A stretch of 18,318 nt of DNA from CAZWCX01 sp964632945 (GCA_964632945.1 CAZWCX010000136.1:1-18318); one strand, 5' to 3'. Positions 1 to 6,974 are shown, counted from the stretch's first letter. The notes: a model not told the origin generated them from the letters alone. Numbers and translations: made by a program.

Positions 1-31
1 TTTTTCACGAAGCCGCTGGCGCGGCTTCATG
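1..31. other. T-run followed by a stem-loop at the left edge
   Basis: A run of five T occupies 1-5 and a stem-loop follows at 6-31. Its core stem is GAAGCCGC (9-16) with GCGGCTTC (21-28), loop TGGC, and two further pairs beyond one mismatch. The stem is not followed by a T-run on either strand, so by itself it is not a canonical intrinsic terminator. The leading T-run could be the tail of a terminator cut off by the window edge. Function unassigned. Confidence 0.4.
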
Positions 32-311
32 AATAATCCGGGCTAGTGGGGCTTCCATCTTGATCCCCCAGGTTGGTCCGGTCCCTTGACGCGCCGGGCT
101 TCGCCGCTCGTCGGCGGCGATGCACTGGGGCATCGCCTCCTCCGCGCGCCTTGCCGGGCGCGAAAACCGCCTCGACCGCCCCCCGGTACGGGGGAGACGC
201 GTGCGTGTGGCGGGCGGCACCGCGCCCGGTTCCGCCCCTCCGGCCCTCGAGGTCCGGGGGCGTCGCCGCCGGTCCCGCCGGTCGGCTCCGCACCCGTTGC
301 CCAGGCACGGT

Positions 312-356
312 ACCGGTTCCGCGACCGGTCGAGTCGATACCGCAGTCGACCGGTCG
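312..356. repeat. Cluster of ACCGGT palindromes with a 10-bp inverted repeat
   Basis: The hexamer ACCGGT occurs at 312-317, 324-329 and 349-354. The last two lie in identical 10-base palindromes, CGACCGGTCG, at 322-331 and 347-356, whose centres are 25 bp apart. Together they also form a perfect inverted repeat, GACCGGTCGA (323-332) with TCGACCGGTC (346-355). The spacing is close to whole helical turns, as expected for a multi-site operator, but an RNA hairpin would look the same. It lies about 360 bp upstream of the porin start. Confidence 0.4.
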
Positions 357-667
357 GAGGCCGGGGATCGACGCGGGTGCGGACTCTGAAACGACCAAGC
401 CGGAATGCTCTCGCGAGGAGTCGATCGCGCATCGATTGTGGTCGGAGTCCGTGACGAATTCCATCGCATTTACCGATAGGCCGGCGGTCAGGAGTTTGTT
501 TCTGTTCCATAAGAGCAATCGTATTCGGCGCTTCTGGTGACTTGGACCACTGCGAAGAGGAGATGCGTGTGGTGCTCTCGCGGTCGAGTGCCACTCTGAT
601 ACGCGGCGGAGTCAGAATTGCCATAACCGATTTGCAACTCTGCACTCAACCGAGGTAGAGAGGCGCT

Positions 668-686
668 GTCCGGGACTTTTCCGGAC
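668..686 (+). promoter_or_regulatory. Stem-loop in the porin leader
   Basis: GTCCGG (668-673) pairs with CCGGAC (681-686) around a 7-base loop. It sits 19 bases before the porin ribosome binding site (706-713), so it would lie in the 5' untranslated region of the porin mRNA. It could affect mRNA stability or bind a regulator. No specific family is recognised. Confidence 0.3.
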
Positions 687-719
687 GGTGGGGTATTTCA
701 CGTGCAAGGAGGGTGGATG

Positions 720-2177
720 ATGCGGCGATGGATGCATCGCAGGATGCCGGCACTCGCGGTCCTGGTGGCGATGAGCGCTTCGTCGGGGTACGCGCAAGCG
801 GATCCCTCCGAGGATCTGAAAGCACAAGTCAAATCACTGCAGGAACAAAACGCGCAAATGATGGCGTTGATCCAGGATCTGCAGCGCAAGGTGGATGCCA
901 ACCAGAGGCGTTCGGATGCCGTGCTGCAGAAGATCGACTCGGGTGCCGGGGCGGATACGTCCGCGGCGAAGCCCAAGTCGCCCACGCCGGGGAAAAAACC
1001 CGACGACGAGAACTTCATGTTGGGGGTGGTTCCGACCGTCTGGACCATGGGGAACAGCAAGTTGAAGTTCTACGGATTTCTTCGGCTCGACAGCATCTAC
1101 GACGATTCCGGTCCGAACAATCCGCTGCTTCCGTTCTTCATCCGCTCGGAAGACACGGAGGCGGCCGGGGCGATTCGCGATGAAACGAACGACGACTCCT
1201 TCAACATGGATGTTCGACTCACCCGCCTCGGGTTGGACTTCGAAGGCGGCGAGATGGACTTGCTTTGGAACGGCAAGGTCGGCGGGAAACTGGAAATGGA
1301 CTTTGACAGCGGGTTGGGCAGCGAGTCCCGCGCCGCTCCGCGGATCCGGCATGCCTATCTGAACATGAAGTGGGGGGACGTGTCGGTTCTGGCCGGTCAG
1401 ACGTGGGACGTGATTTCCCCGCTGATGCCGATGGTCAACGACCACTTTGTCATGTGGAACGCGGGCAACCTGGGCGACCGGCGTCCGCAATTCCGTGTGG
1501 CGTGGGAGCCCGGGCTCGGCAGCGGCAAGTTCTCCGCGCGCGCCGCGGCCGGTCTGTCCGGAGCGATCAACAACGTGGATCGCGACCTCGACGGCAAGCT
1601 CGACGGCGCCCAATCGGGCAACCCGATCTACGAGGCCCGTCTGGGCTGGGCCGGGCCCCTGTGGGTGGACGGGCAGAACTTCGACATCGGCTTCTGGGGT
1701 CACTACGCCCAGGAGGAGGTCGACGGGACTTTCGGCGGGGGGGAAGAAGAAGTCGACAGCTATTCCTTCGGCGCCGATTTGACCGTGCCCATCATCAAGG
1801 ATCTGATCTGGACCTCGGAGATCTGGACGGGGGAGAACCTGCCGGAAGTTCGCGGTGGAATCGGTCAGGGGATCAACCTGCAGGGCGAAGAGATCGATTC
1901 ATGGGGAGGATTCACCCAGCTGACGTACAAGCCCTGGTCGTGGCTTCTGTCCGGCGTGGGGTACGCCCTCGACAATCCCGACAACGACGATCTGGATTTC
2001 GCGATCGCGAATCCCGGGAGAAAGGAAGCCAACGAGACGTATTACCTGTCGAACACCTTCTATCCCGGCGGAAACGTCAGCATCAAATTGAACTATCTGC
2101 ACTGGCGCACGCAATACCACCAACTCGAGGACGGCATCGACAATCGCATGGAACTGATTTTCCAATACAACTGGTAG
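720..2177 (+). CDS. Outer-membrane porin with N-terminal coiled coil (DcaP-like)
   Basis: Probable trimeric outer-membrane diffusion channel of 485 residues. An N-terminal signal peptide (about 1-26, ending in GYAQA) precedes a Gln/Leu-rich coiled coil (about 31-73), as in porins that carry a periplasmic trimerisation stalk. A short Lys/Pro-rich linker leads to a beta-barrel from about residue 113 (KLKFYGFLRLDS), with alternating hydrophobic strands and Asp/Gly/Asn-rich loops. The chain ends in FQYNW; a terminal aromatic residue is the usual signal for barrel assembly. ATG 720 is preferred because AAGGAGGG (706-713) lies at proper distance. ATG 717 is possible, and GTG 702 would place the ribosome site inside the gene. 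The substrate cannot be read from sequence. The DcaP resemblance is from recalled family features; porin is the safe level. Confidence 0.85.
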   Translation: MRRWMHRRMPALAVLVAMSASSGYAQADPSEDLKAQVKSLQEQNAQMMALIQDLQRKVDANQRRSDAVLQKIDSGAGADTSAAKPKSPTPGKKPDDENFMLGVVPTVWTMGNSKLKFYGFLRLDSIYDDSGPNNPLLPFFIRSEDTEAAGAIRDETNDDSFNMDVRLTRLGLDFEGGEMDLLWNGKVGGKLEMDFDSGLGSESRAAPRIRHAYLNMKWGDVSVLAGQTWDVISPLMPMVNDHFVMWNAGNLGDRRPQFRVAWEPGLGSGKFSARAAAGLSGAINNVDRDLDGKLDGAQSGNPIYEARLGWAGPLWVDGQNFDIGFWGHYAQEEVDGTFGGGEEEVDSYSFGADLTVPIIKDLIWTSEIWTGENLPEVRGGIGQGINLQGEEIDSWGGFTQLTYKPWSWLLSGVGYALDNPDNDDLDFAIANPGRKEANETYYLSNTFYPGGNVSIKLNYLHWRTQYHQLEDGIDNRMELIFQYNW

Positions 2178-2190
2178 CCCGGGGATTCGC

Positions 2191-2236
2191 GTGTCCCGCG
2201 GACACCGGAAAGGAGACGGGGCGACTCCCGTTTCCG
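2191..2236 (+). other. Two adjacent stem-loops between porin and transglutaminase genes
   Basis: GTGTCC (2191-2196) pairs with GGACAC (2200-2205) around a 3-base loop. Immediately next, CGGAAA-GGAG (2206-2215) pairs with CTCC (2225-2228) and TTTCCG (2231-2236), with CG bulged. There is no T-run, so neither is a canonical intrinsic terminator. Such a tandem after a highly expressed porin could protect the upstream mRNA 3' end or reduce read-through into the next gene. Confidence 0.4.
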
Positions 2237-2262
2237 TACGATAGGCGCTTCGGAGGAATGAC

Positions 2263-3336
2263 ATGAGAATCTTGTGCCTGCTCGCGGCTTTGCTGATCGG
2301 GGGGTCGGTCGCGCAAGCGCATGAAGCGAAACGGGCGTCGTTCGACGTTCGCCATGAGCTCAAGGTCGTGGTGCCGGACGGAGCGAAAAACCTGCGAATC
2401 TGGTTCGCCCTGCCGCAGGAGAGCGACAAGTTCCAGACGATCACCGATCTTCAGGTGCAATCTCCCTATCCGCACTCGTTCGTGACCGACTCCGAGGGGA
2501 ACCGGGTCCTGTTCGTCGAGGTCGTCGGGCCCAAGGAGAAGGAGTTCAAGATCCTCACCACCTTCGGGATCTCCCGGAGCGAGGTGCTCAACGACCTGGC
2601 GGTCTCCCGCACCCGGCCGCTCACGCCCGAGGAGCGGTCGAGCATGGCGCGTTACCTGCAACCGAACGCGAACATCGTCATCGACGGCGAAGTCCGCTCG
2701 CTCGCGCAGTCGATCGTCGGCGACGAGAAGAACCCCGTGCTCGCCGCGCGCAAGCTCTATGACTGGACGCTGAACAACATCGACTATTGGGTCAAGGACC
2801 CGAAGAACAAGAAGGCGTCGCCGGTGGGGAGTTCCCGCTACTGCCTGGAGACGAAGACGGGCAACTGCACCGATTTCCACTCCCTGTGGACCGCGCTCGC
2901 GCGCGCGTCGGGGATCCCCACCCGGATGGTCTATGGGGCGTTCTTCAAGCTCGAGCTGGCCGGCATCGACGCGGACCAGAGCTACCACTGCTGGCCGGAA
3001 TTCTACGCGCCCGGAATCGGTTGGGTGCCTCACGATGTCGCCGTGGCGGATCTGTTTCACGGATCGTTCCCCCTCAACGACGATAATGCTAAGCTCGTTC
3101 GCTTGACCACGGCGAATGGATTCACCGGCGAAGACAAGGCCATGGTCGACTACCTGTTCGGCAACCTGGATGAGCGTCGAGTGACCTTCACCTGGGGTCG
3201 CGACCTGATCCTGGGCGAAAAGAGCGCCGCCGGGCCGGTCAACGCGCTGGCCAAGGCGCACGTCGAAGTCGACGGCGCGGTCGGGGCGGAAAAGACGGTC
3301 TGGTTCCGGAAACTGACGTACAAGCACAAGAACTGA
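2263..3336 (+). CDS. Periplasmic transglutaminase-like cysteine peptidase domain protein
   Basis: A 357-residue exported protein with a transglutaminase-like (papain-fold) domain. The signal peptide is residues 1-19 (cleavage after VAQA). Residues 25-115 form a beta-rich N-terminal part typical of bacterial transglutaminase-like proteins. The catalytic triad is visible: Cys202 in GNCTDFH, His242 in SYHCWPEFY and Asp258 in GWVPHDVA. The phrase SGIPTRMVYG (216-225) is also characteristic. Family members act as proteases, amidases or crosslinking enzymes on envelope proteins or peptides; the substrate here is unknown. ATG 2263 is chosen because GGAGGA (2252-2257) lies 5 bases upstream and the signal peptide starts there. 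It follows the porin by 85 bases and precedes a small Cys-rich gene by 18 bases, so it may be the first gene of the sulfur-relay operon, though no functional link is obvious. Confidence 0.88.
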   Translation: MRILCLLAALLIGGSVAQAHEAKRASFDVRHELKVVVPDGAKNLRIWFALPQESDKFQTITDLQVQSPYPHSFVTDSEGNRVLFVEVVGPKEKEFKILTTFGISRSEVLNDLAVSRTRPLTPEERSSMARYLQPNANIVIDGEVRSLAQSIVGDEKNPVLAARKLYDWTLNNIDYWVKDPKNKKASPVGSSRYCLETKTGNCTDFHSLWTALARASGIPTRMVYGAFFKLELAGIDADQSYHCWPEFYAPGIGWVPHDVAVADLFHGSFPLNDDNAKLVRLTTANGFTGEDKAMVDYLFGNLDERRVTFTWGRDLILGEKSAAGPVNALAKAHVEVDGAVGAEKTVWFRKLTYKHKN

Positions 3337-3354
3337 TCCGATCGGGGACTGGGC

Positions 3355-3672
3355 GTGCAGGACAGCTTCGGCACGACCGACGAGGAACGAACCCGAAACT
3401 ACCTTCGCGTGTTGCGCGATCACCGGGGGGATTCCTGCCGGGAGTGCGGGGCCGTCCTGTGCGGCCATGAGTTCACCATGAGCGTGGTCATGGGGTTCCT
3501 GGACACCCCGCGTTGCTGGGGTTGTCTGGCGGAGGCCCTCGCTCGGGACGCCGACGACCTCCGCGATCACGTTTACGACTACATTCGCTGGCGGGCGTGT
3601 TTCTTCAGCGGTTGGCGGGCCTCGAGCGAGTACGAGGGATTCGGGGATGCCACGCATCCCCGCTGCCTCTGA
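3355..3672 (+). CDS. Small Cys-rich (zinc-ribbon-like) protein, possibly the N-terminal half of a TusA fusion
   Basis: A 105-residue protein with two Cys pairs spaced like a zinc site: C28-x2-C31 (CRECG), followed by C36-G-H38, and C54-x2-C57 (CWGC). Helical stretches with many Asp/Arg follow at about 60-80, and two further Cys occur at 82 and 104. I cannot assign a biochemical role. It begins at GTG 3355 with only a weak GGGGA upstream, 18 bases after the transglutaminase stop, so translation is probably coupled. The TGA stop (3670-3672) is in the same frame as the following TusA gene, with no other stop up to 3985. The intervening codons read as a Pro/Ala-rich linker, so this may be the first half of a single longer gene. 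Confidence 0.65.
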   Translation: MQDSFGTTDEERTRNYLRVLRDHRGDSCRECGAVLCGHEFTMSVVMGFLDTPRCWGCLAEALARDADDLRDHVYDYIRWRACFFSGWRASSEYEGFGDATHPRCL

Positions 3673-3713
3673 CCCGAGGATCGATCGCACCGGAAGGGCG
3701 CGACGGCCGTCCC

Positions 3714-3731
3714 GCCGGCGTCCGCGCCGGC
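3714..3731 (+). other. Stable stem-loop just upstream of the TusA start
   Basis: GCCGGCG (3714-3720) pairs perfectly with CGCCGGC (3725-3731) around a TCCG loop, a member of the stable UNCG tetraloop class. It lies 10 bases before the GTG used as the TusA start, exactly where a ribosome binding site would be expected; none is visible. It would hinder independent initiation. It has no T-run, so it is not a terminator. Confidence 0.35.
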
Positions 3732-3741
3732 CCCTGCCGCG

Positions 3742-3987
3742 GTGACGGATCCCGCGGCAGGTCCCGCCGAGGCGGACGCGGACTGGGATGCCGGGGACAT
3801 GTCGTGCGGTGACCTCATCCTGGAACTACGCCTGCGCCTGACCGCCCTCCATCCGGGACAAGTCCTCCGTCTCGTCGCCACCGATCCTGCCGCGCCCGAA
3901 GACCTGCCGGCCTGGTGTCGGCTCACGGGTCATACCCTCGCCGCGCAGTCCCATCCCACCTACTGGATTCGACGAAAGGAAGGATGA
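3742..3987 (+). CDS. TusA/SirA-like sulfur-carrier protein (CG variant)
   Basis: A short (81 residues) TusA-family domain. TusA proteins carry sulfur as a persulfide on a Cys near the N-terminus and pass it to partner proteins in the cytoplasm. Here the probable carrier Cys is C22 in DMSCGDL. The family usually has CPxP after this position, but this protein has Gly in place of the Pro. The C-terminal family signature is clear: DLPAWCRLTGH at residues 54-64. The start is uncertain. GTG 3742 has no visible ribosome binding site, while ATG 3799 would remove part of the first strand. Reading upstream, the frame stays open to the TGA at 3670, so a fusion with the preceding Cys-rich gene is plausible. 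It ends 3 bases before the DsrE gene. Confidence 0.75.
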   Translation: MTDPAAGPAEADADWDAGDMSCGDLILELRLRLTALHPGQVLRLVATDPAAPEDLPAWCRLTGHTLAAQSHPTYWIRRKEG

Positions 3988-3990
3988 GCC

Positions 3991-4353
3991 ATGGCCGGGA
4001 AATTCTGCGTCAGCCTGACTTTTGCCAAGGACAATTCGGACAAGGCCACGGTGGGCTTCGTCATCGCGAATGCCGCCCTCGGTTCCGAGAAGGACACGAT
4101 GGTGTTCCTGAGCACCGAAGGGGTGCGCCTGTCCCAGAAGGGATACGCGGACGACATTCATGAAGAGGGCTTCGCGCCCTTGCGCGAACTGATGGCGAAT
4201 TTCACCCGATCGGGCGGCAAGATCTGGGCCTGTTCGCCCTGCTTCAAGCGTCGGAAGCTGGACGAGAAGAGCCTGGTCGACGGATGCACCATCGTGGGCG
4301 GGGCCAAACTGGTGGAGTGGCTCAGCGACGGTTCGCCCTCGGTGTCGTTCTAG
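3991..4353 (+). CDS. DsrE-family sulfurtransferase-like protein
   Basis: A 120-residue protein of the DsrE/DsrF-like fold. DsrE proteins accept and donate sulfur as persulfide and commonly act with TusA. The domain fills the whole chain: an N-terminal strand and helix (5-30), a strand DTMVFLST (35-42), the helix FAPLRELMANF (61-71), then GGKIWACSPCFKRR, which carries C81 and C84. The Cys in this position is the known sulfur-binding site of DsrE. The end reads TIVGGAKLVEWLSDG, typical of the family. AAGGAAGG (3976-3983) gives a good ribosome binding site for ATG 3991, which lies 3 bases after the TusA stop. It sits between two TusA-like domains, which supports a role as the intermediate in a sulfur relay. 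Confidence 0.88.
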   Translation: MAGKFCVSLTFAKDNSDKATVGFVIANAALGSEKDTMVFLSTEGVRLSQKGYADDIHEEGFAPLRELMANFTRSGGKIWACSPCFKRRKLDEKSLVDGCTIVGGAKLVEWLSDGSPSVSF

Positions 4354-4362
4354 GGCGATCGC

Positions 4363-5904
4363 ATGGAACCCATCGAGCGGCACCCCCACCCGCCGGACGT
4401 CTCGTTCGACGGGGGGGACCTGGATTGCGGAAACGGTCTCCTGCTGTTGATCCGTCGGCACATTGATCCGCTGCGCCCCGGACAGTTGCTGGAGATCCGC
4501 TCCCGCGAATCGTCGGTGCAGGAGGATCTCCCCGCCTGGTGCCGACTCACCGGCAACGAGCTGCTGTCATGGACCCGTGACGGGCGGCAGATGAGTTTCC
4601 TCGTCTGCAAAGGGAAGTTCGCGGGCGCCTCTCCCCGGTCCGGAGCGGCCGATGCACCCGCCGTGGTGGCGGACCCGCGCATGCAGGTGGTTGCCGTCAC
4701 GCCGCCCGCGACCCTGCCGTCCCCTTCGCCGGCCCCGCCGTTGCCGGCGTTCGCCGTGACCGGCATCGGATCCTGGCCGCGGCCGCGCTGGATGGTCCAG
4801 GCGGTCCACGAGCGGTTCGAGGGACGTCTGAGCGATCCGGACTTTTCCGCTACGGCCGACGACGCGGTGCGCCTGGCCGTGGATGCCCAGCTGCGCGCGG
4901 GGGTGGATGCCGTGACCGACGGCGAGCAGCGGCGCGACAACTACTCCTCGTTCGTGGGCGGGATCCTGGACAACTGCCAACTCGTTCCGCTCACCGACCT
5001 GCTCCCGCTCGTCGACGATCCCGACGAGTTTCGGCGCGAGCTCGACTCCCTCGACGTCCCCGCGTCCGAGGTGCGCCACCCCGCGGTGTTCGGACCGCTT
5101 GGGCGCACGCGACCGATCGCGGTGCACGAACTCGAATTCGTGCGCAAGATCACCGACCGGGCGGTGAAGGTGGCGCTCCCCGGTCCGTACCTGCTGGCCC
5201 GCACGATGTGGATGGAGTGCATATCGGATCGCGCCTACGCCTCGCGCGAGGCGCTGGCGGAGGACATCGTCCGCGTGCTGCGGGAGGAGGTTCACTTTCT
5301 GCTCGCCGCGGGCGCCTCGGTGGTGCAGCTCGACGAGCCGGTCCTGACCGAGGTGGTCTACTCCGCCCCGACCGGGGGGCGCAGCTTCATGTGCGGCGCC
5401 CTCAGCGAGAAACGGGCCCCCGACCAGGAATTGGCGCTCGCGCGCGAGTGGATCAACGGCGTCGTGAGGGGGCTGCCGAAGGAACGTCTCGCGGTGCATG
5501 TCTGTCGCGGGAACTGGACCCGCGACGAGAGCGCCGCGCTGGCGGGGGACTACCGGCCCCTCGTCCCGCTCCTGCGCGAGTTGGAGGTGGGCACGCTCTT
5601 TCTCGAGTTGTGCACGCCCCGGGCCGGGGAGATGGAGGTCCTTGCGGGACTTCGCGAAGACCAGCGTCTGGGGGTCGGCGTGGTGAACCAGAAACACGAA
5701 CGGGTGGAGACGGTCGCGGAGATCGTGGAGCGCGGTGAGAGGGCCGTGCGCCTGTTGGGGTCCGAGCGCGTGCTCCTCAATCCCGACTGCGGGTTCGCCA
5801 CGTTCGCCGACAACCCGGTGGCCTCCGCGCAGGTCGCGGAGGCGAAGCTTCGCGCGATCGCGGAGGCCGCGCGCGTCCTGCGCGACCGCCACGCGCTCCG
5901 CTAG
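4363..5904 (+). CDS. TusA-like domain fused to cobalamin-independent methionine synthase core
   Basis: A 513-residue two-domain protein. Residues 14-86 form a second TusA-like domain (C22 in DLDCGNG; DLPAWCRLTGN at 55-65). A Pro/Ala-rich linker spans about 87-129. Residues 130-513 are the catalytic (C-terminal) half of MetE, which uses zinc to activate a thiol for methylation. The zinc ligands are all present: H379 and C381 (HVCRGNW), E415 (LELC) and C476 (NPDCGF). IGSWP (135-139) matches the homocysteine-binding loop, and DGEQRRDN and QLDEPVL match other core motifs. The MetE N-terminal half is absent, as in core-MetE or folate-independent methionine synthases, so the methyl donor may not be a polyglutamylated folate. 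ATG 4363 is 9 bases after the DsrE stop with only a weak ribosome site, implying coupling. The thiol acceptor is unknown. Confidence 0.88.
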   Translation: MEPIERHPHPPDVSFDGGDLDCGNGLLLLIRRHIDPLRPGQLLEIRSRESSVQEDLPAWCRLTGNELLSWTRDGRQMSFLVCKGKFAGASPRSGAADAPAVVADPRMQVVAVTPPATLPSPSPAPPLPAFAVTGIGSWPRPRWMVQAVHERFEGRLSDPDFSATADDAVRLAVDAQLRAGVDAVTDGEQRRDNYSSFVGGILDNCQLVPLTDLLPLVDDPDEFRRELDSLDVPASEVRHPAVFGPLGRTRPIAVHELEFVRKITDRAVKVALPGPYLLARTMWMECISDRAYASREALAEDIVRVLREEVHFLLAAGASVVQLDEPVLTEVVYSAPTGGRSFMCGALSEKRAPDQELALAREWINGVVRGLPKERLAVHVCRGNWTRDESAALAGDYRPLVPLLRELEVGTLFLELCTPRAGEMEVLAGLREDQRLGVGVVNQKHERVETVAEIVERGERAVRLLGSERVLLNPDCGFATFADNPVASAQVAEAKLRAIAEAARVLRDRHALR

Positions 5905-5916
5905 CCGCCGACCGCG

Positions 5917-6921
5917 CTACTTCCCCGCGCTCTCCATGGCGGCCGCCAGAAAACCGAAACCCACCGCCCCGCCGAAGCACAGAATCGCCAGCAACACCGG
6001 CACCAGCGCGAAGACGATCGCTCGTTGGTCGGACAACTTGAGCGCGTGGCGCCCGGCAAAGTAGCACAGCACGCTGAACCAGATCGGCACGATACATCCA
6101 CCGCCGACATACGGGATCAGATTGGCCGGGTAGACGGTCGCGAAGATGTAGCCGACGATTCGAAACGTCAAATTGAAGTTTGCCGCACTGCCGAGGGCGC
6201 GCGCCGGCAGGTGGAGGAGCGCCCCGACCACGAACAGGCTGATGGGAACCATCAACGCGATGGCGATCGGGACCCCCACGGCGATCCCTGCGACGATCAT
6301 GGCGACCGGAGGCTGGTTCGCGCCCTGGTGGCCTGCCGAGAGGTCCGCCGCCGCCAGCATGGCGAGGATCGGGATGCCGCAGCACATGCCGAGGGCCATC
6401 AACTGGCCGAGCATGGCGTAGGCAAAGGAGAGGCCCGGCCAGAGCCCGGAATCCCCCGGCAGGCCGGTGAATACCTGGTCGGGCTTGGTGACGAACAACA
6501 CCCAGCTGCTCCAGAACCGTTGCAGGAGGCCGCCCGTACCGTCCTCCCAGGGGACGCGGACCTCGGCGGGGACCGGTTGCGCCGGGGCCGCCGTCGGCGC
6601 GCAACGCATGCAGAAGATGCGGTCGCCGAGGTGGAGGAGACAATCGGTGCAGACGCGTGTGCCGCAGTTCGGGCATTCCTTCGCGGCCGGGCGATCCCGA
6701 TGGAACGTACAGGTCGCCCCGCCGGGGGATGGGGAGGAGGGGTATGCGCCGGCCGGCGCCCCGGTCCCCGCGGCGGCGCGCGCGCAATTCACGCACCGCA
6801 ACCGATCACCGTCCGCCACGAGGCAGTCCCCGCACACGGGGGTGAGGCAGTCGGGGCATTCCTTGACCGCAAGGCGATCCGGGTGCAATCGACAGGTGGC
6901 GGGGCCGGGCATGTCGCTCAT
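5917..6921 (-). CDS. Membrane protein with two B-box-like zinc fingers and a Yip1-type domain
   Basis: A 334-residue protein. Two tandem zinc-finger modules open the chain: C10-x2-H13...C22-x2-C25...C30-x2-C33...C43-x2-C46, and the same pattern from C71-x2-H74 to C104-x2-C107, both with the phrase KECPxC. A Pro/Ala-rich linker follows, then a multi-spanning Yip1-like membrane domain (about 135-334) with some five hydrophobic helices. The amphipathic start FWSSWVLFVTKPDQVFTGL is typical of bacterial Yip1 proteins. The role of such proteins is not established; the fingers probably face the cytoplasm. ATG 6921 is chosen because AAGGAGG stands 5 bases upstream, while GTG 6945 would lie ahead of the predicted transcript start. 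The gene converges on the TusA-MetE gene with 12 bases between stops and no terminator visible. Confidence 0.85.
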   Translation of the reverse strand: MSDMPGPATCRLHPDRLAVKECPDCLTPVCGDCLVADGDRLRCVNCARAAAGTGAPAGAYPSSPSPGGATCTFHRDRPAAKECPNCGTRVCTDCLLHLGDRIFCMRCAPTAAPAQPVPAEVRVPWEDGTGGLLQRFWSSWVLFVTKPDQVFTGLPGDSGLWPGLSFAYAMLGQLMALGMCCGIPILAMLAAADLSAGHQGANQPPVAMIVAGIAVGVPIAIALMVPISLFVVGALLHLPARALGSAANFNLTFRIVGYIFATVYPANLIPYVGGGCIVPIWFSVLCYFAGRHALKLSDQRAIVFALVPVLLAILCFGGAVGFGFLAAAMESAGK

Positions 6922-6945
6922 CGTATCCTCCTTCCAAGCGCGCAC

Positions 6946-6974
6946 ATTGTGTCCTTCGGGAGGATCGGGATCAA
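6946..6974 (-). promoter_or_regulatory. Candidate sigma-70-type promoter for the B-box/Yip1 gene
   Basis: Read on the minus strand, TTGATC (6974-6969) and CACAAT (6951-6946) are separated by 17 bases. Four of six positions match in each box. Transcription would begin near 6939, just ahead of the AAGGAGG ribosome site, giving a short leader of about 18 bases. Visual match only. Confidence 0.45.

Larger units (their letters stand above)
32..719. other. Long stretch without a supported gene, with several stem-loops
   Basis: No open frame here shows a recognisable domain, a good ribosome binding site or protein-like composition. The open frames on both strands are Arg/Pro/Gly-rich, as expected from GC-rich noncoding DNA. 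What is visible: a perfect 8-bp stem at 116-123/130-137, a 6-bp stem at 145-150/157-162, a 6-bp stem at 180-185/189-194 and a 10-bp inverted repeat at 323-355. From about 400 to 660 the base composition becomes noticeably less GC-rich. A structured RNA or a regulatory region is possible but not shown. I see no convincing promoter for the porin downstream; TTGCAA at 632-637 has only a poor -10 partner. Confidence 0.4.

Noticed and set aside
43..645. Open frames on both strands in the left 700 bases (up to 200 codons)
   Set aside because: Arg/Pro/Gly-rich with no domain, no good ribosome binding site and mutual overlap on both strands; they look like noncoding GC-rich DNA.
702..719. GTG 702 as the start of the porin
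   Set aside because: It would place the AAGGAGGG ribosome site inside the coding region; ATG 720 (or 717) fits the site and gives a normal signal peptide.
3670..3720. Selenocysteine insertion at the TGA between the Cys-rich protein and TusA
   Set aside because: No convincing bacterial SECIS hairpin at the right distance after the TGA, and the residues before it (RCL) are not a familiar selenoprotein motif. Kept only as a possibility to check.
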